A stretch of 64,000 bases of DNA from Thermohalobaculum sp951813525 (GCA_951813525.2 CATOTJ020000002.1:310001-374000); one strand, 5' to 3'; shown: positions 1 to 9,321, counted from the first letter of the stretch. The notes: generated by a model from the letters alone, not told the origin. A program made the numbers and translations.

Positions 1-349
1 GGCCATTCGGGATCAATGGCGATCCATCTTCATTCTTGGGCCAGTCGAACTCTTCCGGCTCGTGCTCCAACAACTCGACCTTCGGGCCTTTGACCAGATG
101 GTCGAAGCCCTGAGGCGTGAAGAAGTCGCTGAATTCGCCGAGCGAAACTTCGGCGGGCCCGCCATCGTCGCCCAAGAGGTCGCTGCGGTAGTCTTCGAAG
201 TCATTTGGGTCGAGACTGTCCAGACCGGCAAATCGATCGCTCTCGCCGAAAACGCGCGTTGCCGGATCAAGGAAGATGTCCGATTCGTCCTGAACGCACC
301 CCGCGAGCGAAGTCGTTGCGACAAACGCAATAATGTAAAACGGACGCAT
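1..349 (-). CDS. Lipoprotein, 5' part only (runs off left edge)
   Basis: An open frame starts at ATG 349-347 and continues leftward with no stop to the window edge (about 116 residues visible). The N-terminus MRPFYIIAFVATTSLAGC has a short positive n-region, a hydrophobic core and a lipobox L-A-G-C, so Cys18 should be lipidated and the protein anchored to a membrane. The rest is acidic and soluble-looking (DPNDFEDYRSDLLGDDGG and similar). I recognise no family and the C-terminus is missing. The nearest gene on this strand is the prenyl synthetase ending at 535, about 185 bases upstream. The role is unknown. Confidence 0.72.
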   Translation of the reverse strand, partial: MRPFYIIAFVATTSLAGCVQDESDIFLDPATRVFGESDRFAGLDSLDPNDFEDYRSDLLGDDGGPAEVSLGEFSDFFTPQGFDHLVKGPKVELLEHEPEEFDWPKNEDGSPLIPNG

Positions 350-502
350 CCCCACACCCCCTGCTTAACGTCGCAATATTAGCAGGCGGGCGCCCAGGAG
401 TCGAATTCGGCTGTGCTGCGGCACAACTTCCGAGAGAAGAGCTGTTATTTGCAGTGGTCCGGGTTGGCGGCATTGTGCCCTGGTTGCGGAGGGCTTGGCG
501 TT

Positions 503-527
503 GGTGCGCTGAAGCGCACCCTACGGG
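503..527. repeat. REP-like hairpin GGTGCGC-TGAA-GCGCACC
   Basis: A perfect 7-bp stem (503-509 with 514-520) and a TGAA loop are followed by CTACGGG. This resembles a short intergenic palindrome scattered in many proteobacterial genomes (inference from memory). It lies just 3' of the prenyl synthetase stop and may also protect or end that transcript, but there is no T-run. Confidence 0.5.
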
Positions 528-534
528 TGGCGAC

Positions 535-1473
535 TTACGCCTTGCGTCCCAGTTTGCGGGTCTGATCCACAATCGCAAAGAGCGGTTCGGGGTTTTGCGA
601 ATGCAGCTTGGCCTCGCGTTTGGCCATCTCGGCGATCTCGTCCAGCTTTGCCTCGGCCTGGGGCAGAACGGCGCGGAAAGCCTCGGCCAGTTGGTCGTAA
701 TTGTCCGGTTTCGGCTCTCGGAACATTTTCATCACCCGCGGATCGGCAATGGCAATCGAGGCGGGCAGCGTCAGGATACCGTCGCGGATGTCCTCCTCGC
801 CGCCGCCGCCCAGCGCTTCGGTTCCGCGCACATCCGAGACATCGTCGCAGGCGTGATACAAAATACCCAGCAGGCCGCCAAAACGGCGCAGGGCTTCGGA
901 CCGGTCAGCGAGACAGGCCGCGGCCTCGAACATCGATCCGGTGTCTTCGGCCGCCAGCCCCCACCAGTCCGTAACGCCGAGCGGTTGAGACCGCTTTTCC
1001 CATTGCACGACCTCGGCGACGCCAAGACGGGTCATCAATTCGGCCATCAGCTCGATGCCATGGGCATCGCCCGCCATCATGCGAAAGGTTTCGGCGGTCA
1101 TGTATCCCGACGACATCAGGGCATGCAGTTCGCCGAACTTTTCGTGCATCGTTGCCTTGCCGCGGCGTTCCTTGGAATGATCGAGCACATCATCGACCAC
1201 CAGCGTCATGTTGTGGAACAACTCCAGCGTTACGGCCGAGCGGATCAGCTGTTCGCTGACTTTCAGCCCCTGGGCGCGGGCGACGGAAAACATGGTCAGC
1301 GGGCGGAAATATTTCGACCCGGCCAGGAACTGCCATTTCAGCATTTCCTGCATGTCCGGCGCTGCGCCCTTGATCCAGTCGGCAATCGCCTGGCGCAGCA
1401 TTTCGGTTTCAGCCTCGAAGCCAAGCTCGGGGATGACCCAATCGGGGCGCGAGGCGCCATGGTCATTGTTCAT
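535..1473 (-). CDS. Polyprenyl synthetase family protein (module A)
   Basis: 312 aa, all-alpha trans-isoprenyl diphosphate synthase family. It has both aspartate-rich motifs: first DDVLD (about residues 93-97, context LVVDDVLDHSKERRGK) and second DDVSD (context YHACDDVSDVRG). GSKYFRP replaces the usual GGKRLRP. Known family chemistry: Mg-dependent head-to-tail condensation of isopentenyl diphosphate with an allylic diphosphate. The sequence is divergent (DDVSDVRG instead of DDILD), so product length and even true synthase activity are uncertain. It lies 14 bases downstream of the small helical gene at 1488-1976, probably in one operon. A second, more canonical synthetase occurs in module B at 56379-57413 in an analogous setting. 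Confidence 0.85.
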   Translation of the reverse strand: MNNDHGASRPDWVIPELGFEAETEMLRQAIADWIKGAAPDMQEMLKWQFLAGSKYFRPLTMFSVARAQGLKVSEQLIRSAVTLELFHNMTLVVDDVLDHSKERRGKATMHEKFGELHALMSSGYMTAETFRMMAGDAHGIELMAELMTRLGVAEVVQWEKRSQPLGVTDWWGLAAEDTGSMFEAAACLADRSEALRRFGGLLGILYHACDDVSDVRGTEALGGGGEEDIRDGILTLPASIAIADPRVMKMFREPKPDNYDQLAEAFRAVLPQAEAKLDEIAEMAKREAKLHSQNPEPLFAIVDQTRKLGRKA

Positions 1474-1487
1474 GGATTAAGTCCGGT

Positions 1488-1976
1488 TCATGTCTTGCCG
1501 CGCCAGTACCGTTTTCCCTGCGGTCCGGGGCCGGGGTCCTGCGATGCGCGCAGTTCTTCTTCGATCTTCATCAACTCGCGGCGCAGCGCCTCGGCTTCGG
1601 AGAGCGAGACTTCACCGACTTCGCGCAGGCAGGCCCGGGCTTTGTCGATCAGAACCAGTTGCTGCATCGTGCGCTTGGTTTCGTCATCGGTGTCGCCGGG
1701 CGGCGTTTGCGAAGCAAGCTCGACCAGGCCCATGCCGCTTTTTCCGACGATCTCGGCGATGTGTTTCCAATAGCGCAGACCGCTGGTCAGCCAGGCGACC
1801 TGCGCCTTGGCAAGCAACATCAAGATCTCTTGGCGCGACCCCGACGCGGGCTCGCCCTGTCCCAGATCGGCCGGGATCGCATCGATCATCGAGCGGACCG
1901 CCCCGATGTAGAGTTTGACCATCTCCTCGACGCCCGACATGCCGCCGGACTGGAAGTCATCGCTGTCGATCGTCAT
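1488..1976 (-). CDS. Small helical protein of unknown function (module A)
   Basis: 162 aa, no signal peptide, no recognised domain. It looks mostly helical: residues about 15-35 (EEMVKLYIGAVRSMIDAIP) and 52-85 (LLAKAQVAWLTSGLRYWKHI) form amphipathic stretches, followed by a polar C-terminal helix rich in Glu and Arg. It is the first gene of a two-gene leftward operon with the prenyl synthetase (14-base gap). It is divergent from the FAD oxidoreductase at 2209, with a 232-base promoter region between them. Module B has a larger helical protein in the same place, directly upstream of its synthetase. The pattern ending in aromatic-rich helices (RYWKHIAEI here, TQWVDLIRA there) is suggestive but not proof of homology. 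Confidence 0.7.
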   Translation of the reverse strand: MTIDSDDFQSGGMSGVEEMVKLYIGAVRSMIDAIPADLGQGEPASGSRQEILMLLAKAQVAWLTSGLRYWKHIAEIVGKSGMGLVELASQTPPGDTDDETKRTMQQLVLIDKARACLREVGEVSLSEAEALRRELMKIEEELRASQDPGPGPQGKRYWRGKT

Positions 1977-2208
1977 TTCTTGACCATCCCCCTCGGCCTT
2001 CTGTTCTCGCGCGCAACCGTAGCGCCGCGTTACCAGCGAGAAAAGCGAAAACAGGTTCGGTTTTGGGCGGCTTACTGTGTTGGCCCCGCTACAATAGTCG
2101 CCTGCAATCTGGCCCCACGGAAGTCTGTTTCATATTCCCGGGCAAGTGGTAACATCACCTTGGGTAAGCCGCAGGCAGAAGCCAGACGGAGAACGGGGAG
2201 AACAGGCC

Positions 2209-4221
2209 ATGAAACGTGTCACGATTGTCGGTGCAGGTGTCGCAGGCATGTCGGCGGCGCTGAAGCTGCTGGAGCGCGGCTTTGACGTGATTCTGTACGA
2301 ACAGGACGATTTCGTGGGCGGGATGCTGCGATCCTATGAGGATGACGTTACGACGACCCGCCGCGAACATTCCTATCACATGTTCCCGAACTTCTATTTC
2401 AACTTCTGGACCATCGCCGAACAGTTGGGGTTGCAGGACAATTTTACACCGCGCGAGGCCTTCCGGTTCCTGCGCCATGACGATCTGGCCAATCTGCCCG
2501 CGATCTTCAATCCCGGCGGGCCGCAACAGTTCCTGCGCAATCTGGCGTCCTATGCCGTCCCTGCGCCGGACATGTTCATCTATATGTACTCGATGATCGA
2601 CATGCTGTCAGAGCCGCCCGAAAAGGACGATCTGATGCACAAGATCAGCGTCAACGGGTTCCTGCACTCGCGCCCCTATATGACGGCGACGGCCGCGCAG
2701 CTGCATCAGACGCTGTGGGAGACGGTTTGGGCGATTTCGTCCTATCAGGCCTCGCTGTCCAGTTACCGGACGTTCGTCAAATACACCAACCGCTATTCGG
2801 TGCCGGAGCTTTGGCTGCTGGCCGGGAACAAGTGGGACTATCTTATGAAGCCGTGGCTGGAGAAGCTGGAAAGCTATGGCGAGCGGTTCCAGTTGCACAA
2901 ACGCCACCGGCTGGAGCGGGTCGAGCCGAACGAGGACGGCACCCGGATCGAGAAGCTGCATTTCGTCATCGCCGAAGGGTCGCCGTCGGTCGACAAGGAC
3001 TGGAAGAGAGGGCCGGACGTGCCCGTCAATGTCGCAAATGACGAAGTGATCCTGTCTGTCACGCCCGGCATGATGGCCGATCTGGTCGAGGGCGATCTGT
3101 TCGAAGCCGATCCCGATCTCGGTCAGATCCGGTATCTGCAGTCCGAACCAATGGGCGCGCTGCAGCTTTACCTGAACCGGCGCATCCCGGACATGCCGGA
3201 CGATGTCACCGACTTTGAAAACGCGCCTTATTACATGACCTTCCTGGATTATACCCAGCTTTGGCCGGACCAGGAGAAGACGTTCATCTATGTGACCTGT
3301 TCGGATGTGATCACGCTGTTGTCGCTGCGCGAGGAGCGGCGGGACAAGAAAACCAATCTGCTGGAGATCGATCTGGAGGATCCGAAGTCTGCGCTGGAGT
3401 TTGTGCTGCGCGAAGTGGTGGCGCGGCTGCCGATCACTCTGGACGATGTGGACCGGCGCAAGACCGCGTTCGATATGAACACCGGTGAGGAGCTGTTTGC
3501 CAATCTGGTCGGCAGTTGGGACCGGCGGCCCGAGACGGAGACGTCGATCCACAACCTTTATCTGGCCGGCACTTATGTGCGGAACGAGATCGACGTTGCT
3601 ACGATCGAGGGCGCCGTTGTCACCGGGCTGCAAGCCGCCGAGGCGATCCGCAAGAAGGTTGCGCCGCGGGCCGATGAAGTGACGGTTCTGCATCCGGAGG
3701 CGTTCCCGCGCGAGCTGTTCATGTCGCTGAAAGTCGCCTGGGCACCGCTGGCTGCGGCGGCCAAGGTTTGGTCGGAATCGAACAGCTTCATGAGCAAGTT
3801 CGGCCCGGGATGGGAGGAGATGCAAAAGCGGTTCATCCAGGCTGCGGCCAAGGCCTTGCAGCCGCTGGCAGGCCCGTTGCCGAACCCTCCCGAATACCTG
3901 GGGCGGCTGAACTGGCAGGTCGCGGCGCTTAACCTTCCGGCAGACAGCCCGCTGGCGGTTGGTCCGCTTTATTGGAACTATGACCGTGACGGGCGGCTTA
4001 AACAGCCGACGCAGGGCAGCGGGACAGGCCGCACCAATACGAAATCGGGGAACGTCAGCAAGAACACGCAATCCGCCACGACATCGGGCATGGATCCCGG
4101 CACCGCGGCGGCCGAGGCCAAGGCGTTGCAGGCGTTGGACGCGTCACATCAGTCGACGACGACACGCGCTAAGCGCCGCCCGCCCGCGACAAAGAACAAA
4201 AGCAAGAACAAGAGGACCTGA
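2209..4221 (+). CDS. Large FAD/NAD(P)-binding oxidoreductase, amine oxidase/desaturase-like (module A)
   Basis: 670 aa from ATG 2209, chosen because GGGGAG lies 8 bases upstream and the Rossmann motif follows at once (VTIVGAGVAGMSAALKLL, residues 4-21). An acidic strand end (VILYEQDDFVGGM) and the C-terminal second FAD-contact region (NLYLAGTYVRNEIDVATIEGAV, about residues 450-470) place it with flavin amine oxidases and phytoene/squalene-type desaturases. The segment EHSYHMFPNFYFNFW is typical of a long, poorly studied branch. After about residue 600 the chain becomes Ser/Thr/Lys-rich and ends in a basic tail (AKRRPPATKNKSKNKRT). The adenylate-cyclase-like gene starts 20 bases downstream. 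A paralogue of similar length is at 59072-61132. A lipid or isoprenoid substrate is inferred from the neighbouring prenyl synthetase. Confidence 0.8.
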   Translation: MKRVTIVGAGVAGMSAALKLLERGFDVILYEQDDFVGGMLRSYEDDVTTTRREHSYHMFPNFYFNFWTIAEQLGLQDNFTPREAFRFLRHDDLANLPAIFNPGGPQQFLRNLASYAVPAPDMFIYMYSMIDMLSEPPEKDDLMHKISVNGFLHSRPYMTATAAQLHQTLWETVWAISSYQASLSSYRTFVKYTNRYSVPELWLLAGNKWDYLMKPWLEKLESYGERFQLHKRHRLERVEPNEDGTRIEKLHFVIAEGSPSVDKDWKRGPDVPVNVANDEVILSVTPGMMADLVEGDLFEADPDLGQIRYLQSEPMGALQLYLNRRIPDMPDDVTDFENAPYYMTFLDYTQLWPDQEKTFIYVTCSDVITLLSLREERRDKKTNLLEIDLEDPKSALEFVLREVVARLPITLDDVDRRKTAFDMNTGEELFANLVGSWDRRPETETSIHNLYLAGTYVRNEIDVATIEGAVVTGLQAAEAIRKKVAPRADEVTVLHPEAFPRELFMSLKVAWAPLAAAAKVWSESNSFMSKFGPGWEEMQKRFIQAAAKALQPLAGPLPNPPEYLGRLNWQVAALNLPADSPLAVGPLYWNYDRDGRLKQPTQGSGTGRTNTKSGNVSKNTQSATTSGMDPGTAAAEAKALQALDASHQSTTTRAKRRPPATKNKSKNKRT

Positions 4222-4241
4222 ATGAAGCAGGGCCGATCTGA

Positions 4242-7200
4242 ATGACAATACGTGCCTGGCTGGACAGCGTCGGATTCGCGCAATACGCGCCAGCCTTTGA
4301 AGCGCAGGAGGTCAGCACCGATCTGTTGACCGACCTGGATCACGAGACTCTGAAGGAACTGGGCGTCGGTGTCCTGGGGCATCGGCTGAAGATCCTGCGT
4401 GCCGCGAAGGCCGGGCAGAGTGCGAGCAATTCAGTGCCGGAGCCGGTGTCGGGATCAAGATCGGCGCATGTGGACGCCAAGTCCGTATGGGAGGCCGAGC
4501 GGCGCCAGTTGACGATCATGTTCAGCGACCTGGTCGGGTCGACATCGCTGTCGACGCGGCTGGACCCAGAGGACTACCGCGACATGCTGCGGCTTTATCA
4601 CGAGGCCGTGGCCGCCGCGGCAACCGCTGCGGGCGGGCATGTTGCGCAGTTTCTGGGTGACGGTGCGCTGATCTATTTCGGCTATCCTGCCGCGCAGGAA
4701 GATGCTGCCGAGCGCGCCGTCAATATGGGTTTCTCGCTGATCGAGGCTGCCAGCCATCTGGAGCCGTTCCCCGGCGAGCCGGTGCGCCTGCGCATCGGGA
4801 TTGCGACGGGTTTGGTCGTTGTCGGCGATATCGTCGGCCGGGGTCTTGACGAAGGCGCAGTGGTCAGCGGCGAGACGCCGAACCTGGCCGCACGTCTGCA
4901 AGGGCTTGCGCAGCCCGGGTCGATCGTTGTCAGCGATACAACGCACCAATTGCTGGGCCGTGGGTTCCGGTCAGAGGCCTTGGTGCCGCAGGAGTTGAAG
5001 GGCTTTGACGGGGTGCAGGCCATCTGGCGCATTCTGGGCACAACCGAGGTCGACGACCGGTTCGAGGCGCACCGCGCCGCCGGTCTGAACCCGCTGGTCG
5101 GGCGTGTCGAGGAAATGGCCCTTTTGACCGAGCGTTGGCAAAAGGCGGTGGACGGGACAGGATCGACGGTTCTGCTGCGCGGTGAAGCGGGGCTGGGGAA
5201 ACGCCGGCTGCTGCGCGAGTTGGCTGAGCGATCGGAGGGCGCGACGCGGGCGCAACTGCAAGCCTCGCCCTATTTTGCCAATACGTCCCTGCATCCGGTG
5301 CGCCGTGCGGTCGAACAGTTTGCGGAGTTCGCCCGAGAGGACACGCCCGAGGAGCGGCTGGCCAAGACACTCGCCTTCTTTGAGATCGATCAGGCGGCGC
5401 CGACCGATGATGCAGCGATCCTGGCCGAATTCATGGGACTGCCGACCGAAGGGTTGCCGCCGATTGTCGTTTCGATCCCGATGCAGCGCGCGCGCCTGAT
5501 TGCGTCGGTGATCGAACGGATTCGCCTGGCCGCCGAGCGGGCGCCGGTTCTGTTCTTTTTCGAAGATCTGCAATGGGTCGATCCCACGTCGGTCGAATTC
5601 ATGGGTAAGCTGATCGACGTGGTGCCATCGTGCCGCGTTCTGATCGTCGCAACCTTCCGCCCGGAATTCGAACTGCCCTGGGCCGAGGCCAGGCACGTCA
5701 CAGTGCGCGATATGGAGCGGATGGACGAGGCGGGGATTAGCCAGATCATCTCTAACCTGTCCGGCACGATGGTTTTGCCGGAGGACGTGCAGCGTACCTT
5801 GAGCGAGCGGGCCGATGGTGTGCCGCTGTTTGTCGAGGAACTGACCAAGTCGGTCATTCACGCGCAGGGCGGCAATACAGAATTGGATGCGGCTGCTGTC
5901 CCGGTGACACTGCTGGACACGTTGATGTCGCGGCTGGACCGGCTGAACACGGCGCGGCGCATTGCGCAGATGGCCGCCGTGATCGGGCGGGAGTTTCCCG
6001 AGGAATTGCTGGCCGCAATTTCGGACAGTCCGGTCGAGGATGTCCGCGCCGGTCTTGACGCGCTGGCGGCGGCGGAGTTGATCGAACCGTCCGAGCAGGC
6101 AGGGATCTGGGCCTTTCACCACGGTCTGATCCGGGACGCGGCATACGATTCGCTGTTGCGCCGCAGCCGTCAGGAACTGCACCTGAAAATTGCCGAAGCC
6201 GTGGGCGAAATCTTTCCCGAGCGGTCGGTAACGGCGCCCGAATTTATTGCGCGCCATTATGGCGAGGGCGGCGCGGCCGAGCGGGCCTCGCCCCATTGGC
6301 TGGCCGCCGGGCGGCAAGCCCGCCAGCGCGGCGCCATGCAGGAATCGCTGGCCCATGTTCTGGCTGGGCTGGAACAGGTCCAGCGTATGCCGCCGTCGCG
6401 CCAGCGCGATACGCTGGAAATGCAGTTGGAAATGACGCACGGCTATATCCTGTTCGCCGGGGTCGGCTATGCCTCGCCAGAGGCGTTCGCTGCCTTCGCC
6501 CGGGCTGGCGAGTTGACCGAAACCGTTGACGATCCGGACATTCTGACCCCGTTCCATAATGGATACGGCACGCATCTTTCGATGCGCGGCGATATCAAGG
6601 GCGGGCACCGCGAGTTGTCAAAGCTGGTCGACGTGTCGCGCGATAACCGGCATCTCGGGTTTTATGCTGCGGCGACGCAGACCTGGTCGAATTTTAACCG
6701 CGGCGACTTTGCGGCGTCTGTCGAGTGGGGCGACCGCCTGAAGGGGATGTTCGAGGCGGGTCTTTGGGACCCGAAGGGTCCGCGCCACACCACGGGTGAT
6801 CCTTATGTGATTGGGCGGTGCTTTCATGCCGCCTCGCTCTGGTCTGTCGGCCTCAGCGACCGCGCGTCCCAGGTCGCGGCCGATACGTTGACCTATGCCA
6901 AGACGCTCAACGATCCGTTCTCGGAGATTTATGCGCAGGTGAACGGCGTCTGCCGGATCGCCGATTTGCGGGGAGAGTCGCAAAAGGTGCTGGAGGTTTC
7001 GTCCGCTGCGATCGACTACGCCAAGCGTCTTGGATACGATTTTGCGGCGGGCTACAGCCTGTTCTGGCAGGCACGGGCTTTGGCAGAGACAGGTGACAGA
7101 GGCACTGCGCTGAAGATCATCACGGCGTCCTTGGCGGCGTGCAAGGCCGCATCTGTGCGCTATCACGAGCCGCATTTCCGCGCCATGTTGGCCGTGTTGC

Positions 7201-7565
7201 AGGCCGAGGAAGGCGATCTGGACGGAGCCAGAGCAACGTTGGATGGGCTGGAAGTGTTGGTCGAGACGTCGGGCGAGCGCTGGCAAGCGGTCGATGTGCG
7301 GTGCGCGAGGGCGCAGGTCGCCGAGCTGTCGGGCGATACCGAGGCCGCCGAGAGAAGTTGGCGCGATGCACTTTCAACGGCCCGAGATTTGAAGGCACCC
7401 TCTTGGGAGTTGCGCGCCGCCGTCGGCCTGGCCGGGTTACTGGCCGAGAAAAAGGCCGGGGACGAGGCGCGCGACATGCTGGCCCGATTGCACGGCGCCC
7501 TGAGCGAAGGCCACGAGACGGTCGATTTCCGGCGGGCCGAGAAAGTTCTGGCGGCGGTGATTTAG
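4242..7565 (+). CDS. SAM domain-class III cyclase-AAA ATPase-TPR signalling protein (module A)
   Basis: 1107 aa. Order: SAM-like domain (about 1-50, IRAWLDSVGFAQYAPAFE), class III nucleotide cyclase (about 88-270), STAND/AAA-type ATPase (about 285-600, opening with NPLVGRVEEM), then a long helical TPR-like region to the end. The cyclase has both metal Asp sites (MFSDLVGST, FLGDG) and the transition-state Asn/Arg (TPNLAARLQ). However, the residue four before the second Asp, normally the adenine-selecting Lys, is Gln (AQFLGD). Walker A is GEAGLGKR, with Arg where Ser/Thr is expected; Walker B is LFFFEDLQW. Cyclase and ATPase activity may therefore be altered. Cytoplasmic; probably co-transcribed with the FAD oxidoreductase 20 bases upstream. 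Its paralogue is at 52986-56312. Confidence 0.88.
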   Translation: MTIRAWLDSVGFAQYAPAFEAQEVSTDLLTDLDHETLKELGVGVLGHRLKILRAAKAGQSASNSVPEPVSGSRSAHVDAKSVWEAERRQLTIMFSDLVGSTSLSTRLDPEDYRDMLRLYHEAVAAAATAAGGHVAQFLGDGALIYFGYPAAQEDAAERAVNMGFSLIEAASHLEPFPGEPVRLRIGIATGLVVVGDIVGRGLDEGAVVSGETPNLAARLQGLAQPGSIVVSDTTHQLLGRGFRSEALVPQELKGFDGVQAIWRILGTTEVDDRFEAHRAAGLNPLVGRVEEMALLTERWQKAVDGTGSTVLLRGEAGLGKRRLLRELAERSEGATRAQLQASPYFANTSLHPVRRAVEQFAEFAREDTPEERLAKTLAFFEIDQAAPTDDAAILAEFMGLPTEGLPPIVVSIPMQRARLIASVIERIRLAAERAPVLFFFEDLQWVDPTSVEFMGKLIDVVPSCRVLIVATFRPEFELPWAEARHVTVRDMERMDEAGISQIISNLSGTMVLPEDVQRTLSERADGVPLFVEELTKSVIHAQGGNTELDAAAVPVTLLDTLMSRLDRLNTARRIAQMAAVIGREFPEELLAAISDSPVEDVRAGLDALAAAELIEPSEQAGIWAFHHGLIRDAAYDSLLRRSRQELHLKIAEAVGEIFPERSVTAPEFIARHYGEGGAAERASPHWLAAGRQARQRGAMQESLAHVLAGLEQVQRMPPSRQRDTLEMQLEMTHGYILFAGVGYASPEAFAAFARAGELTETVDDPDILTPFHNGYGTHLSMRGDIKGGHRELSKLVDVSRDNRHLGFYAAATQTWSNFNRGDFAASVEWGDRLKGMFEAGLWDPKGPRHTTGDPYVIGRCFHAASLWSVGLSDRASQVAADTLTYAKTLNDPFSEIYAQVNGVCRIADLRGESQKVLEVSSAAIDYAKRLGYDFAAGYSLFWQARALAETGDRGTALKIITASLAACKAASVRYHEPHFRAMLAVLQAEEGDLDGARATLDGLEVLVETSGERWQAVDVRCARAQVAELSGDTEAAERSWRDALSTARDLKAPSWELRAAVGLAGLLAEKKAGDEARDMLARLHGALSEGHETVDFRRAEKVLAAVI

Positions 7566-7626
7566 GGGGCCTGTCCCAAGGGACGGACCGTTTAGCGGCG
7601 CAGTCACCGGTCGGCGAGAGCCCGGG

Positions 7627-7733
7627 CTAGAGCGCGTTTCGATCTGATTGAATCAGATCGAGCGCTCCAGGTCATTGATTGTTCGCACTTTCGCGACGCC
7701 GGACTGATGCAGTCAGGCTGGAAAGTGCTCTAA
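7627..7733. repeat. TAGAGC intergenic repeat, copy 1
   Basis: A 107-base element bounded by CTAGAGC and GCTCTA. It contains a perfect palindrome at 7640-7660 (CGATCTGATT-G-AATCAGATCG) and a smaller one (GACTG-ATG-CAGTC). A second copy lies inverted at 11777-11883. Its right end supplies the TAG stop of the ABC permease (7730-7732), so it sits between two converging transcription units. Short palindromic repeats of this look are common between genes in alphaproteobacteria. Confidence 0.75.
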
Positions 7734-8536
7734 ACCCGCCATCGCAAGAGCCGGCGTTCGATCCATCCGATCGTTATGCTGACCAGGACCCCCAGAACCG
7801 ACAACATCACCACACCGGCAAACAGCCGTTCCAGATCGTAGAGCGCGCCCGCCTCCAGAATGTATGCGCCGATCCCCTTTTCAGCGCCCAGCATTTCGGC
7901 GGCGACAAGCAGGATGATCGCAATCGCCAAACTGATGCGAAGCCCGGACAGGATTCCAGGCATCGCGCCGGGCAGAACGATTTTGCGAACGATGGACAGC
8001 CAGGGCAGGCCAAAGCTTTGGCCCATCCGGATCAATGTGCGGTCCACATTGTCGACGGCGCCATAGGTCGCGACGACGGTTGGCGTAAAAGTGCCGAGCG
8101 CGATCAGCGCATATTTCGAGCCTTCGTCGATTCCGAACCAGATCACAAAGAGGGGGAGCAGCGCGATCTTCGGGATCGGGAAGAGGGCCGCGACCAGCGG
8201 GACCAGGCCCGCGCGGATCAGCGAAAACAGCCCGATCAGAATGCCGACCGATGTGCCTGCGGCCACCCCCAGTGCCGCGCCGACCGCCAGGCGCATCAGA
8301 GAGGGGCCGAGATGGGCGTAAAGCTGACCGGTTTCGTGCAGATCGCGGAAGGTTTCGGCCACGGCAGTGGGACGGGGCAGGGTGAGCGGCGATATCCAAC
8401 CCTGCCAGGTTCCAAGCTCGATCAGCGCAGTCAAAACCACGAAGACCACCGCGCCGACCCAGCGCAGGCCGCCGGGCGCGAACCCGCCGCCGCGAAAGCG
8501 AACCGGGGTGCCGCCGGGTGTTTCAGGCATGGGCAT
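7730..8536 (-). CDS. ABC transporter permease, SsuC/TauC/NitT type
   Basis: 268 aa from ATG 8536 (a second ATG at 8530 is equally possible; both follow the ATPase stop by about 20 bases). About six hydrophobic segments are visible, beginning at WVGAVVFVVLTALIELGTW. The binding-protein-dependent permease loop lies near residues 180-205 (FGLPWLSIVRKIVLPGAMPGILSGLR, matching EAA-x3-G-x9-I-x-LP), which docks to the ATPase. Longer upstream extensions of the frame only overlap the ATPase gene and are not credible. The stop codon is inside the TAGAGC repeat. It is third in the leftward order binding protein-ATPase-permease. Substrate unknown; the family carries nitrate, sulfonates, taurine or pyrimidine precursors. 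Confidence 0.88.
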   Translation of the reverse strand: MPMPETPGGTPVRFRGGGFAPGGLRWVGAVVFVVLTALIELGTWQGWISPLTLPRPTAVAETFRDLHETGQLYAHLGPSLMRLAVGAALGVAAGTSVGILIGLFSLIRAGLVPLVAALFPIPKIALLPLFVIWFGIDEGSKYALIALGTFTPTVVATYGAVDNVDRTLIRMGQSFGLPWLSIVRKIVLPGAMPGILSGLRISLAIAIILLVAAEMLGAEKGIGAYILEAGALYDLERLFAGVVMLSVLGVLVSITIGWIERRLLRWRV

Positions 8537-8553
8537 TCTCGGGCATGGGGCGC

Positions 8554-9321
8554 TCAGATCTCGGCCAGTTCGGTATCGGCCTGGCGGGCTTCGTCGCGCA
8601 TCATATCCCAAAGCTGATTTTGGATCTGGTCCAGTTCCGGATCGCCATGTCGGCGACCGGCCAAAGGTCTCTCGATCTGAACCACATGGCGGACCCGGCC
8701 CGGGCGGCGTGACAGGACAGCGATGGAATGGCCAAGGCGCACGGCCTCGCCCAGATTGTGCGTGACATAGAGGGCCGTGAAGGGAGTACGGGTCCAAAGG
8801 GCGATCAGATCGTCGATCAACAGCTCGCGCGTTTGGGCGTCGAGCGCCGACAGAGGCTCGTCCATCAGCATCACGGCCGGATTGACCGCAAGCGCCCGGG
8901 CGATTGCGACGCGCTGTTTCATGCCGCCGGAGAGTTGTTTGGGCAGCGCATGGGCGAAATCGGTCAGGCGCGTGCGCTCGAGCACATCGGCGATGATCGC
9001 ACGCCGCCGGGCGGCAGGCAGCGCCTGATCTTCGAGCACCAGCGAGACGTTTCCCTGGACCGTGCGCCAGGGCAGCAGGGCGAAATCCTGGAAGATATAG
9101 GTCAGCGGGTTCAGGCAACCCGGCGCCGGTGCGCCGATTTGCAGGACCTGGCCGCGGGTTGGCTGTTCCAACCCACCGGCCATGCGCAGCAATGTCGACT
9201 TGCCGCAGCCTGACGGGCCGACAAGGCAGACGATCCGGCCCGATGGGATATCGAGCGTGATCTCGTCAAGCACCCTGGTTCGCCCATAGGCGTGCGAGAT
9301 GGAGTCGAGCCGGATGTCCAT
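8554..9321 (-). CDS. ABC transporter ATP-binding protein, NitT/TauT type
   Basis: 255 aa. Clear Walker A (GPSGCGKST, about residues 36-44), signature LSGGMKQR (about 130-137), Walker B VMLMDEP with the following D-loop SALD, and the switch His (YVTHN). It energises import with the permease 18-24 bases downstream and the solute-binding protein 20 bases upstream, all on the same strand. Cytoplasmic face of the inner membrane. The closest types are SsuB, TauB and NrtD. Nothing in the sequence fixes the substrate. Confidence 0.92.
   Translation of the reverse strand: MDIRLDSISHAYGRTRVLDEITLDIPSGRIVCLVGPSGCGKSTLLRMAGGLEQPTRGQVLQIGAPAPGCLNPLTYIFQDFALLPWRTVQGNVSLVLEDQALPAARRRAIIADVLERTRLTDFAHALPKQLSGGMKQRVAIARALAVNPAVMLMDEPLSALDAQTRELLIDDLIALWTRTPFTALYVTHNLGEAVRLGHSIAVLSRRPGRVRHVVQIERPLAGRRHGDPELDQIQNQLWDMMRDEARQADTELAEI

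Noticed and set aside
454..1773. Long plus-strand frame (439 codons) opposite the prenyl synthetase
   Set aside because: Antisense shadow in GC-rich DNA; the minus strand has clear DDxxD motifs and its own ribosome sites.
2608..4071. Minus-strand frame of 487 codons opposite the FAD oxidoreductase
   Set aside because: Arg/Gln/His-rich translation without any domain; the plus strand has Rossmann and FAD motifs.
4971..6608. Minus-strand frame of 545 codons opposite the cyclase gene
   Set aside because: Antisense of a conserved ATPase region; no start context and no family.
7679..8617. Plus-strand frame of 312 codons over the ABC permease
   Set aside because: Asp/Arg/Gln-rich nonsense-like translation; the permease on the other strand has membrane segments and the EAA loop.
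8537..9118. Upstream extension of the permease frame to 462 codons
   Set aside because: The extra part only reads through the ATPase gene in another frame; Arg/Pro-rich and not a transporter domain.
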